In this document: positions 1-8,352 of the stretch, one piece after another | Layout: every line of letters starts with the position of its first letter | Numbering within the stretch: the first letter of the stretch is position 1 | Virus record (IMG/VR): IMGVR_UViG_3300025671_006165 | Span: 1-20,372 of that record | DNA length: 20,372 bases | Source of the DNA: a virus | Direction: 5' to 3' (one strand) | Notes under the pieces: model-generated | Database searches by the model: none | Told to the model about the DNA's origin: nothing | The model's input: the letters and a program-made list of their open reading frames with translations, nothing else | Translations under genes and position numbers: made by a program

Positions 1-835
1 TATATGCAGTATCTAATCTTGTACCAAATGTTTGTGGATCAACATCATTTTCAAACAATTGTGTAATCTTGTCTTCAAAGTAACTAGGATTTAAATTGTA
101 ATCTTCTAATGCGTTAAAGTAATCTTCTTTCATCTTAATGTAATCTAGTTCTGGTGTCTCTGTAGAAAATCTAAGTGTTGTACCATCTTCTCTAAATATT
201 CCAGGAAACTTATCTTTGTATGCTTGTGTACCTCTCATTGTACTCAATGCTTCATCTACGTCACCACCATTAGAATTGTATTCACCTATAAATGTTTCAA
301 GTAACTCTTCACCTAAATAGCTGTAGTTAGCTTGTGCAAACTCTCTAGCATTAAATCTTTCTTGTGGATCTCCTGGAACTGGTGCAGGAGGTGGAGGATC
401 TGTTACACCTGGATCACTTGGACCTCGATCTAGTTCTTCAATTGTTCCATCACTGTATATAGTTTGAAATACAATTCTTCCATTTTTAATTATTGTTTGT
501 GTTGATACTACTTCTTTACCTGTTGGTTCTTGACTTCCAGTGATAGTGCTAGCAGTGCTAGTGCCATTAATACCTGTACCACTTGTGTCACCTGTATCAC
601 CTTTATCACCTGTATCACCTACTGCGGCTGCTGCGTCTGCTTTAGCTTTTGCTTCTCTTGCTGCAATAACTGCAGGATCATTATCTAATGAACCAAGCAA
701 TGCTTCAATATCTGTATCTGCTGATAACTCTTCTATAACTCTTTCAGGTTCTGGTTCTGGAGTACTTGTCGGTGGACTTCCATAAATACCATCTATTGTT
801 GGTCCTAATTGCATAATTCTAGCTAGTATGCTCAT
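1..835 (-). CDS. Putative virion structural protein, cut by the left window edge
   Basis: At least 278 residues are visible; the stop lies beyond position 1. The ATG at 835 overlaps the stop of the upstream gene as ATGA and has an AAGG about 8 nt before it, which supports this start. Residues about 20-75 are Pro/Glu then Ala rich, residues 73-84 form four collagen-like GDT/GDK triplets, and residues 138-158 are Pro/Gly/Asp rich, so the N-terminal half looks like a flexible linker. From about residue 158 the protein is folded-looking and helical, with a QAYKDKFPGIF segment (204-214), then DYIKMKEDYF and an acidic ENDVDP stretch. I remember this arrangement (YKxKFPG, a long helix, then ANDV/ENDV) from uncharacterised proteins of actinobacteriophages and uncultured phages; no function is established. 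Its place last in the unit suggests a tail or ejected component. It is a real gene; the role is inferred. Confidence 0.85.
   Translation of the reverse strand, partial: MSILARIMQLGPTIDGIYGSPPTSTPEPEPERVIEELSADTDIEALLGSLDNDPAVIAAREAKAKADAAAAVGDTGDKGDTGDTSGTGINGTSTASTITGSQEPTGKEVVSTQTIIKNGRIVFQTIYSDGTIEELDRGPSDPGVTDPPPPAPVPGDPQERFNAREFAQANYSYLGEELLETFIGEYNSNGGDVDEALSTMRGTQAYKDKFPGIFREDGTTLRFSTETPELDYIKMKEDYFNALEDYNLNPSYFEDKITQLFENDVDPQTFGTRLDTAY
584..619 (-). repeat. Collagen-like GDT/GDK triplet repeat inside the partial gene
   Basis: Twelve codons encode four Gly-Asp-Thr/Lys triplets (GDTGDKGDTGDT) at residues 73-84 of the partial virion protein. GXX triplets of this kind occur in phage tail and fibre proteins. 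This run is too short to prove a triple helix and may simply be a linker. Confidence 0.7.
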
Positions 836-2064
836 AACCCAAACCTTCCTCCGCCAGTTGATCTAGCGCCTGCTTTACCAAATACTCTCTCCATGTCTGA
901 TTTAAATTGATCTCTATATGTTTGTGAACCTGTCTCTGCTGCTGCAGCAAATGCAATATCTTTACGTTCTGCTACATCATTAGTTGCAATAAATTGATTC
1001 CATTGTGCAGATCTTTCATCTGGTGCTGCACCTGTAATGTTTTGCCATTCTCTTCTAAACTCTGGTGCTATGTCTTCGTATGCTTTAACATTAGTTCCTG
1101 CATACTGTGTAAACTTTGCTTGGAACTGATCTTGTAGTTTAGGTAAAAACTCTTGTGTAAATGCTGTAGGATTATCCTGGTAGTTAGCAAGTAATTGATC
1201 TAAGTTATAATTATCTGCAACTCCTGGACCTAATATAGAATTAATTGTATTTTCCATCTGTCTTGTAAGTTCTATTGTCTCTAATGTCTTACCTTCTAAT
1301 GCAGCTTTTACTTCTGGATCTAATGTATATCTAATTAAAGGATTAGCTAACTTCTGTAAAGTTTTAGTAATATCATCATCAGTGAATGTACCATATTGAT
1401 ACTTTTGTGTAATAGCGTCAATGACTTTAGGATCTAACTCTGTTATACCTGCAGCCATCATTCTGCTTATAATGTCTTCTCTTTTCTTTATGCCACGTTG
1501 ACTAAATGTTGCAGGATCCTGGTGTGCAAATAACATCTCCTGTCTTTCTGTAGCTGTATGTGTCTTCCACCAGGTTGTTTGTGCTAGTTCTGATTCTCTT
1601 GCAGTTCTACCTTCTAAAGCAGCTTCTACAACTACTGCTAAATAATCATATCTACCTTTTGCGTCTGTTGACATTAAGTATGGTTTGTATTTAGATTCCT
1701 GTTCTAATGCTTCTATTAGAAAGTCATAGCTCTCTGCACCAACTTCTACATTGCCTGATATTGCAGACAATTGTGTAACATTACCAAAATAAAAACTGTT
1801 GTTATAATCTTCTTCTGTTATTCCTTCAAATGATCCTGATACTATTTCAATACCATCTTCTGTTAGGTTAACTACAACGTCAGGTTTTACAACACCTGTT
1901 GTGTCTGATATTGTTTTAAGATCATCAACTTTGTATCTGTATGTTAAACCTTCAGATATTAAATCTCTTGATAATGAATAGACAGCGTAATATGCTTTAT
2001 TACCGTTAGCGTCTATTTCTTCTACTATTTGCGTGTCTGTTGGTAATGTATTTAGTAATGCCAT
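832..2064 (-). CDS. Virion-associated protein of unknown function, 410 residues
   Basis: The ATG at 2064 shares bases with the stop of the transglycosylase-like gene (TAATG), and the gene ends ATGA into the next one. The protein has no signal peptide or membrane segment. Residues about 1-110 look beta-rich and 115-400 helical. The segment around 155-190 (ELAQTTWWKTHTATERQEM followed by DPATF) recalls a WWxTxTxxxRxxx...DPAT pattern I remember in long structural proteins of actinobacteriophages and uncultured marine phages; that resemblance is from memory, not a search. A GSQTYRDQF motif at 379-387 resembles GTQAYKDKF in the next protein. The C-terminus is Gly-rich (GGGRFGL). The context, after a cell-wall hydrolase and before another structural-looking protein, suggests a tail or ejected component. 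A tape-measure-like role is possible but unproven. Confidence 0.85.
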   Translation of the reverse strand: MALLNTLPTDTQIVEEIDANGNKAYYAVYSLSRDLISEGLTYRYKVDDLKTISDTTGVVKPDVVVNLTEDGIEIVSGSFEGITEEDYNNSFYFGNVTQLSAISGNVEVGAESYDFLIEALEQESKYKPYLMSTDAKGRYDYLAVVVEAALEGRTARESELAQTTWWKTHTATERQEMLFAHQDPATFSQRGIKKREDIISRMMAAGITELDPKVIDAITQKYQYGTFTDDDITKTLQKLANPLIRYTLDPEVKAALEGKTLETIELTRQMENTINSILGPGVADNYNLDQLLANYQDNPTAFTQEFLPKLQDQFQAKFTQYAGTNVKAYEDIAPEFRREWQNITGAAPDERSAQWNQFIATNDVAERKDIAFAAAAETGSQTYRDQFKSDMERVFGKAGARSTGGGRFGL

Positions 2065-3008
2065 TATCTTTTAAACATTTTTCCTAACTCTTTTAAGTTG
2101 TCTACTGGTGCTGCTTTTTCTGGTATTTGACCACTTCTAGTTGCTTCTTCTAGTATTTCTACAAAATTACCAATAGCTTCTTCTATTGTAGCACCTAGTC
2201 TTGGCATATTTATAAATTGTTTTAAGTCATCAAGGTCTTCTCTTCTACGTTCTGTAGTTCTGTCTAATTGATTTTTATAATAATTAAAGCCAATATTTTT
2301 GTTTATGTTTAGATACTTTTTATAGGTTTCTAACCATTCAGTATCTTTTGTTTTGTTTATGTAATCATTGTAAGCATTCCACGCTTTGGCACCGTCATTG
2401 CCTTTTTTTTCTGATCTTTCAGCGTCATTCCACAATGTAGCTGCAATCATTAAATGATCATCTATATTTTTTGGATCTTTTAAAAACGCATACATTTGTT
2501 CTTTGACACCATCTTGTAATAATATTTTTTTTGCGTCTTCTACATGCGTGTCTTCTTTCCATGAATTATATAATTTATCTTTATGTTTAGAATCCATTGC
2601 CATCAAGATGTATGTTAACGCAGGTCCTGTATCTATTTGGAATATAGAGTAACTATCATTACCACTTGTTGTAAGTGAAGCATTAACATTATATGGTTGG
2701 TTATTTATATCTACATTATTTCCGTCTTTATCTATATTACTAAAACTTTCCATAGCTAATATTGCCATAAATTCGTCTACTCTTTTTTTACCTTTACTTG
2801 TAAAAGGTGTGTCTTTTCTATTTACTAAATCTGTTTCGTATTGATTATCTACAAAATTATTAATATAAAAATACAAATCTTTATTGTTCATTGTTTCTAT
2901 ATTATTGTCATCTGTTACTATTTCAGGAAACTCATAATTACCTGTACCGCCGCCTTCTATTTTTGGATTATTATATTGAATTGTTTTCATTCTACTTATA
3001 TCAAACAT
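2064..3008 (-). CDS. Virion-associated lytic transglycosylase-like (SLT/lysozyme fold) protein, 314 residues
   Basis: It probably cleaves peptidoglycan so that DNA and ejected proteins can cross the cell wall. Residues about 78-128 carry the pattern of soluble lytic transglycosylase/lysozyme domains: AILAMESF, with E87 as the likely catalytic acid, then about 30 residues on, GNDSYSIFQID (116-126), matching the family's G-x-SYGLxQI substrate-site motif with Ser in place of the usual Gly. The remaining 190 residues are helical, charged and of unknown role. I chose the ATG at 3008 because it lies 1 nt after the TAA of the 1780-residue gene and has AAGG 9 nt upstream. The frame stays open to an ATG at 3194; that longer form would add a hydrophobic leader but overlap the upstream gene by 185 bp. 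The gene ends TAATG with the next one. No holin is adjacent, so a virion role fits better than a free endolysin. The family call is moderately sure. Confidence 0.8.
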   Translation of the reverse strand: MFDISRMKTIQYNNPKIEGGGTGNYEFPEIVTDDNNIETMNNKDLYFYINNFVDNQYETDLVNRKDTPFTSKGKKRVDEFMAILAMESFSNIDKDGNNVDINNQPYNVNASLTTSGNDSYSIFQIDTGPALTYILMAMDSKHKDKLYNSWKEDTHVEDAKKILLQDGVKEQMYAFLKDPKNIDDHLMIAATLWNDAERSEKKGNDGAKAWNAYNDYINKTKDTEWLETYKKYLNINKNIGFNYYKNQLDRTTERRREDLDDLKQFINMPRLGATIEEAIGNFVEILEEATRSGQIPEKAAPVDNLKELGKMFKR

Positions 3009-3009
3009 A

Positions 3010-6000
3010 TTATTCTGCCTTAGCCAAAGATCCTCCACCACCGCTTCTGTTTCTGTCTCCTGTTCTAATTCGTTCGCTAACCCTAAAGTCTGTTGACAAA
3101 TAATTATCAGGAATAGAACTAGACCAATTATTTTCGTAATTACCAGGTAACTCTCTTCCAAACCTATCCACTTCTTTAGGATTGTTTTCTTCATACGATT
3201 TAGTATATATATCTATATTTTCTTTTGTATAAGGTATATTATTTGAGTTCATTATAGATTCAACAACTAAATCTCTTTTAACTTTATATACCCAATCATT
3301 TAATCCTGCTAAATTTACAATACCTTTTAACTCTTCTATTGCTTTTGGTTTTATAAATTCTACTAAACTTTGTATTCCTAATATATTGTTGTCATATACA
3401 TATTCTTTAAATATATCTTTACCAGTTTGTATTGCTTCTGTTACTGGTTTTGCAATATTAACTCCTAATAAGTTTTTTACATCTGGATTGTTTTTATTAC
3501 CATATAACATTTCTATAACTGAATCAGGTGCGTCATCTTCATATCTATTCATAGTATCTGCTAATGCACCACCTATAGTTTCATACTGCGATCCTGGACC
3601 TGATAATCTACTAGCTAAAATGTCCATAGCTGCAGGTAGTAAAACATATTTATCAAATTTATCCATTGCTTTTCCACCATATTTTAATGTACCTCCAACA
3701 CTCTTCTTAGCATATTTGTTTACAATATTTAGTGTTCTTGATGTACCAGTAAGTATTTTTGCTCTAACATCTTCTGACGCAGTTGCTAATGTAGATACGT
3801 ATTCGTTGATTGCGTCTAACAATGGTTCTATTGGTATTTGACCTGTTTGATGTGCTACGTGTAAATTGTTTATTTTATCGTCAAGCATAAGTAATTTTAC
3901 AGATGGATCTCTTCGACCATCTTCTAAACTAGTTACGCCTATATTGTTACTCCATACAACGTTTGATTTTTTTGTAACATCTATAAATTCTTGTACTTTT
4001 TCTTCACTTATTTCTTCAAACATATTTGTAGGATCCATATATTTAGTAACTAATCTCATGTCACTATCTGTGTAATCATTAACATTTTTTTCTACTAAAT
4101 CTCCAAATTGACGTGCTTCGTCACTATTCATAAAAGCTGTATTTACAACTCCTACCTGTAATGTTTTTGGTATACCTGTATTTAATTTATCATCAGGATC
4201 TATTATTCCTATCATGTAATGTGGTGTAGCACCTACAGCACCACCTCCAGTAGATAAAACAATTTCATAACCATTCTGTGCTATTTTGTTATAAATCATA
4301 TTGTCAGTTTGTTGGTGTGGTACAACTTGTTGAGTACCTGATCCTGTTATTTCTGGTGTTAAAGAAAAACGATCAAGTGTTTGCATAAATTCTCTTAAAT
4401 CATTAACACTAATTTCAGTTTGTATATTATTAGCAATTCTATAATTGTCTAAATATTTCTGATATTTAGTTACTACATCTACATCATTAGCATTACCACC
4501 TAACGGTTGTGTTTGTCTTAAAACATTAAAAGGATTTATGCCTTCATAAAATCTTTTACCTGGTTCAAAACCTTTTGCATAGTGTTGTTCTAATATTCTA
4601 TTTGGTTCGAATCTTCCTGTGAATTGTAATGAAGGTTTCATTCCTAAAAATTTTACAAAATGTTCATCTATTGATCTTTGTATGTCTTTAGTACTGCTTC
4701 TAAATTCCGATCTATATAATGCTTCAGCAGGTCCAACATTTTGTGGACTATCAGGTATGATCATTTCTGGTGCTAATCTTCTAGCTTCATCTACGTTTCC
4801 TGCTGCTAATGCTTCTGACACTCTTAATAAATTTGCTATTTCCTGTATATCTAAACTTTCTTGTACTCCGAAATAATGATGTACACTATCTAAATAATCT
4901 GCTATTTTTGTTCTATCTCCAATATCAAATTCTTCAAACATACTAGCTTGTGGTGGTATCTTAGAATCTGTCACAGGTTGTGGAAATAAATCGTATAAAT
5001 CATTTAAAATTGTTTTATAATTAAAATCTCTTTGTTTTCTTCCTGTTACTAAACTTTCTAATTCATTACCAGAAAAACCTAATATGCTATTAAACATAGG
5101 AAAAAATCCACTAACATATTTTTCTGACCATGCAAACCATTTAGCAGGTGTAGATACGTCAGGTGCGCCAGGAATTGGTCTAGTCCTATCATAAAATGCG
5201 TATTCATCAAATCCATTTAGTAAAACAGGTTTAAGTTCTTCTTTGTCTATAGATAAAAATTTAGAATTAAATAATGGTCCGCCACCTGTAGCTACGAACA
5301 AACCACCAGGTTTATATTTACCGTTTTGTAATTGATCAGTCCACCAATCATCACCAAACATATCTAGTACTTGTTCAAATGTAGACCTAGCTTTTGGATT
5401 ACCTATTCCTGCAGACATAGATTGGTTTAATGGTAAAACATTATCTACATTCACACTACCTTCTATATTAGATATTGTACCTGCAGACAAACCACGACCA
5501 AATAATCCATCATTAATAGCACTTATAGTCCATTTAGCATTACTACGTGCAACGTCTTTTCTGTTTGTAAATGCTGATACATCAGGTTCCTCTACACTAA
5601 TTTGTAAACCTATTTTTTTAGCTTCTTCTATAAATTCATTAACAACTTCATCATTGCCCTTTACATAATTGCTCTCTAACCATTTTAAAATAGATTGTTC
5701 TATTTTGCTTCCCATACCCATTATGGTTGAACCATCAGCATTACCTTGTGCATAACCTGCTGCAACAAATGGATTAGTTGTTGTATAAAAAACTGCACCG
5801 ACTAAACCTGTTGATCCAGTGTAAAGAGGATCGATAAACTTCATGCTAGGATCAAAAAATATACCTCTTGATTTTTTTAGATCATCTGCGATACCACCAA
5901 TGTCTGGATCATCTGCGTATTTATCTTGAAAACTTCTAAGCAACTCTAATACTTCATCTGTTGGACCTGCTGATCCATGATTAGTTTGAAAAAATAATTT

Positions 6001-8352
6001 ATTGTCTTCTATGTACGCACCTTTTTGATTAAGAGTATTGTTTTTGTCTGCGTTATTTAAAAAGAACTCCGCAGGTGTTTCAGTATTAAAACCTTCAAAT
6101 AAGTCATCAACTAATTCCTGACTGTTAGACAAACTTAATTGATCACCTATTATGTTATATATTCCAGAGTTTTTAACATTTAAATCTGTAACAATACCTC
6201 TTTGGTTGTATACAGTATTAAACCTAATTGTGTTTGTGTTTTTATCGTAAAATGGTCTAATTTCCATTTCTGTATTATTTAAGATATTTATAATTTGATT
6301 TGTAAATTCTTCTTCTTGTATTACAGCAATATAATTATCTGCCCATTGTTTTAAAAATACAGGATCTTTTACTCTTGAATTTGCTTTTATAAATTCTACT
6401 TGGCTATTAATAGCTTGTACAATATTGTCTTGTATTTCTTTTGCTATTTTTTGTTTTCCATATTCATTTACACTTATATTATCGAGAGATCCACCATTAA
6501 TTAAACCTGGATTATCATACGAACTTGGATTTATAATGTTTCCTATATCCATATTTTTTGGTTCAGATATTCCTTCAAACATTGCAGAGTTTTTAATACT
6601 ACTATTTAATTTGTCTACTAATTCTGTTTCATCAAAATCGTTATAATCAAAAGTAAAATTTGTGTATTTTTCTAAATAATCATCAACAGTTTTTTCTAAA
6701 TTATCTATACTTAAAATTTCTTTTACCATTGTTGGATCGCCATCATTGAGACGTATTTCTTTGTATAATTTTTCTTTAGAACCTAATACATTAGAAGTAT
6801 CAACTGGTATTAAATTCATACCTTTAGCTTCTCTTGCAATATTTACTGCAGTAATTAATTGTGTAATATCGGATTTATTAGTTGCATTTATATTTTTTAT
6901 TTTATTTAAAACTTCATCATAGGTTCCTAAAGTATTGTCAGGTTTGTCTACACCATATAAATATGCAGGATTGTCGTCAAATAAAATTGATAAGTGTTTG
7001 TTAACAATATCATTGTCAGTTAATATATCTTCAATCCATTCACCATGACCAAATGCTAATGTAGTTTCACCATCTAATATAGATTTAAGTGATTTCCATT
7101 CGGCTTTTACAGCGTCATCACTAGCTGTTGGTTCCCATGTATTATCTGACATAAAATAAAAATGACCACCTACATCAACACCATTTGTAGCTCTTGCGTC
7201 CCAATCAAACCTATTTATTTTAGTTCCTAAATATTTGTTGTCATACCATTCATCTATTTCAGGTAAAGGTAATCCTGTTTCTTCTACAAGCTCTTTTAAT
7301 ATAGTGTATCTAAATATACCTCTTGGTCCACGTTGATATGTTTTAGTAAATGCTCTGTCTTTACCTTGCCAATCTAATTTATCAGTAGGTCGTTGTGCTA
7401 ATTCATCATATTCTGCTTGCGTAGCTTCGTCTATAATTCCACCAGGCAATGCCCAATCTCCTCTATGTGGACCACGTTTTCTTTTTATTAATAGTATTTC
7501 TGGATCACCTTGATCATTTATTCTCATTACAATACCGTCTGCTGTACTCTTATGATCTTGCCAATTATTCTTTACATAATCATTTGTAACTTCTTCTACG
7601 TCATCATTTGTAAATGGTAAAGCACCTTCTACAGTATCTGGTACTATATCTGCTGCTGCAGCTTCTACTGTATCTGGTGTATCTACATCACCTAACAATT
7701 CTCCATATTGTTCGTACTGTTCTTTATCAACTTGTTCCATTGCTTTGACTATATAGTCAGGTGCAAATGATCGATTTAAATTGGTACGTATTCTTTCAGA
7801 TATAACAGGACCTTTATTGGATAATGCCATTTCTATACTGCCAATACTATTTGGAAATATCTCATCTAACTTATCACCAACTAATGAAACTACAGCAGTT
7901 CTACCGTCAACATCTATTGTTTTTGTAAATAAATTATTTGCTTCTTCTGCGGTCGCAAACTCTCCTAATTCTAAAAAAAATATTTCATTGTCTTGTTTTC
8001 TAAAAGGATTTAATCCACCTACTTCTACTGTGCTTTGATCTCTTAAAGATAAACGAAAACCTAACAACTCTTCTGTTTCATCACCTACAATAGGTTCTAT
8101 AGCTAAACTTAAATCATTTCTTGCTAATGATCCTTTTCCTGCTACTGATTCTAAATCGTATGGACCATAAACTAATAAACCATCTTCTCTTCTTGTAAAA
8201 CCTTCTGCTAGTAAATCAAGATAACTGTTTTCCCCTGCATTAACATAATCCAATAAAGGAACCCCACCGTATGTTTTTTCTATTGTTTGTTCAATAGCAG
8301 ATTTTATTAACCTATCTAAGTGTTGTATTATTAAAGTAATTCTAGGATCCAT
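3010..8352 (-). CDS. Giant polyvalent-like virion protein with Nudix and ADP-ribosyltransferase-like segments, 1780 residues
   Basis: The ATG at 8352 overlaps the previous stop (TAATG), with GGAGG at 8356-8360. A Nudix hydrolase domain spans about 270-445: WALPGG (300-305), then after an extra insertion KELVEETG (353-360) completing a Nudix box (Lys for the usual Arg), and a late SDDAVKAEW...LAFGHGEW segment (411-439) like that of ADP-ribose-type Nudix enzymes. A second segment, LYTG (843-846) plus FYTTTNPFVAAGYAQG (855-870), resembles the core of ADP-ribosyltransferases; DEYAFYD (1049-1055) could supply the catalytic Glu (E1050), but the first-motif His/Arg is replaced by Thr. The rest is unassigned, and the tail is Gly-rich. 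Size, domain mix and place between structural genes match polyvalent proteins that are packaged and injected with DNA. It is more AT-rich than the terminase. Nudix is fairly sure; the ART call and the injection role are tentative. Confidence 0.85.
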   Translation of the reverse strand: MDPRITLIIQHLDRLIKSAIEQTIEKTYGGVPLLDYVNAGENSYLDLLAEGFTRREDGLLVYGPYDLESVAGKGSLARNDLSLAIEPIVGDETEELLGFRLSLRDQSTVEVGGLNPFRKQDNEIFFLELGEFATAEEANNLFTKTIDVDGRTAVVSLVGDKLDEIFPNSIGSIEMALSNKGPVISERIRTNLNRSFAPDYIVKAMEQVDKEQYEQYGELLGDVDTPDTVEAAAADIVPDTVEGALPFTNDDVEEVTNDYVKNNWQDHKSTADGIVMRINDQGDPEILLIKRKRGPHRGDWALPGGIIDEATQAEYDELAQRPTDKLDWQGKDRAFTKTYQRGPRGIFRYTILKELVEETGLPLPEIDEWYDNKYLGTKINRFDWDARATNGVDVGGHFYFMSDNTWEPTASDDAVKAEWKSLKSILDGETTLAFGHGEWIEDILTDNDIVNKHLSILFDDNPAYLYGVDKPDNTLGTYDEVLNKIKNINATNKSDITQLITAVNIAREAKGMNLIPVDTSNVLGSKEKLYKEIRLNDGDPTMVKEILSIDNLEKTVDDYLEKYTNFTFDYNDFDETELVDKLNSSIKNSAMFEGISEPKNMDIGNIINPSSYDNPGLINGGSLDNISVNEYGKQKIAKEIQDNIVQAINSQVEFIKANSRVKDPVFLKQWADNYIAVIQEEEFTNQIINILNNTEMEIRPFYDKNTNTIRFNTVYNQRGIVTDLNVKNSGIYNIIGDQLSLSNSQELVDDLFEGFNTETPAEFFLNNADKNNTLNQKGAYIEDNKLFFQTNHGSAGPTDEVLELLRSFQDKYADDPDIGGIADDLKKSRGIFFDPSMKFIDPLYTGSTGLVGAVFYTTTNPFVAAGYAQGNADGSTIMGMGSKIEQSILKWLESNYVKGNDEVVNEFIEEAKKIGLQISVEEPDVSAFTNRKDVARSNAKWTISAINDGLFGRGLSAGTISNIEGSVNVDNVLPLNQSMSAGIGNPKARSTFEQVLDMFGDDWWTDQLQNGKYKPGGLFVATGGGPLFNSKFLSIDKEELKPVLLNGFDEYAFYDRTRPIPGAPDVSTPAKWFAWSEKYVSGFFPMFNSILGFSGNELESLVTGRKQRDFNYKTILNDLYDLFPQPVTDSKIPPQASMFEEFDIGDRTKIADYLDSVHHYFGVQESLDIQEIANLLRVSEALAAGNVDEARRLAPEMIIPDSPQNVGPAEALYRSEFRSSTKDIQRSIDEHFVKFLGMKPSLQFTGRFEPNRILEQHYAKGFEPGKRFYEGINPFNVLRQTQPLGGNANDVDVVTKYQKYLDNYRIANNIQTEISVNDLREFMQTLDRFSLTPEITGSGTQQVVPHQQTDNMIYNKIAQNGYEIVLSTGGGAVGATPHYMIGIIDPDDKLNTGIPKTLQVGVVNTAFMNSDEARQFGDLVEKNVNDYTDSDMRLVTKYMDPTNMFEEISEEKVQEFIDVTKKSNVVWSNNIGVTSLEDGRRDPSVKLLMLDDKINNLHVAHQTGQIPIEPLLDAINEYVSTLATASEDVRAKILTGTSRTLNIVNKYAKKSVGGTLKYGGKAMDKFDKYVLLPAAMDILASRLSGPGSQYETIGGALADTMNRYEDDAPDSVIEMLYGNKNNPDVKNLLGVNIAKPVTEAIQTGKDIFKEYVYDNNILGIQSLVEFIKPKAIEELKGIVNLAGLNDWVYKVKRDLVVESIMNSNNIPYTKENIDIYTKSYEENNPKEVDRFGRELPGNYENNWSSSIPDNYLSTDFRVSERIRTGDRNRSGGGGSLAKAE

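Noticed and set aside
540-785. Plus-strand reading frame rich in Pro/Val/Ser
   Set aside because: It is the antisense of the collagen-like and linker codons of the partial minus-strand gene, and low complexity explains it.
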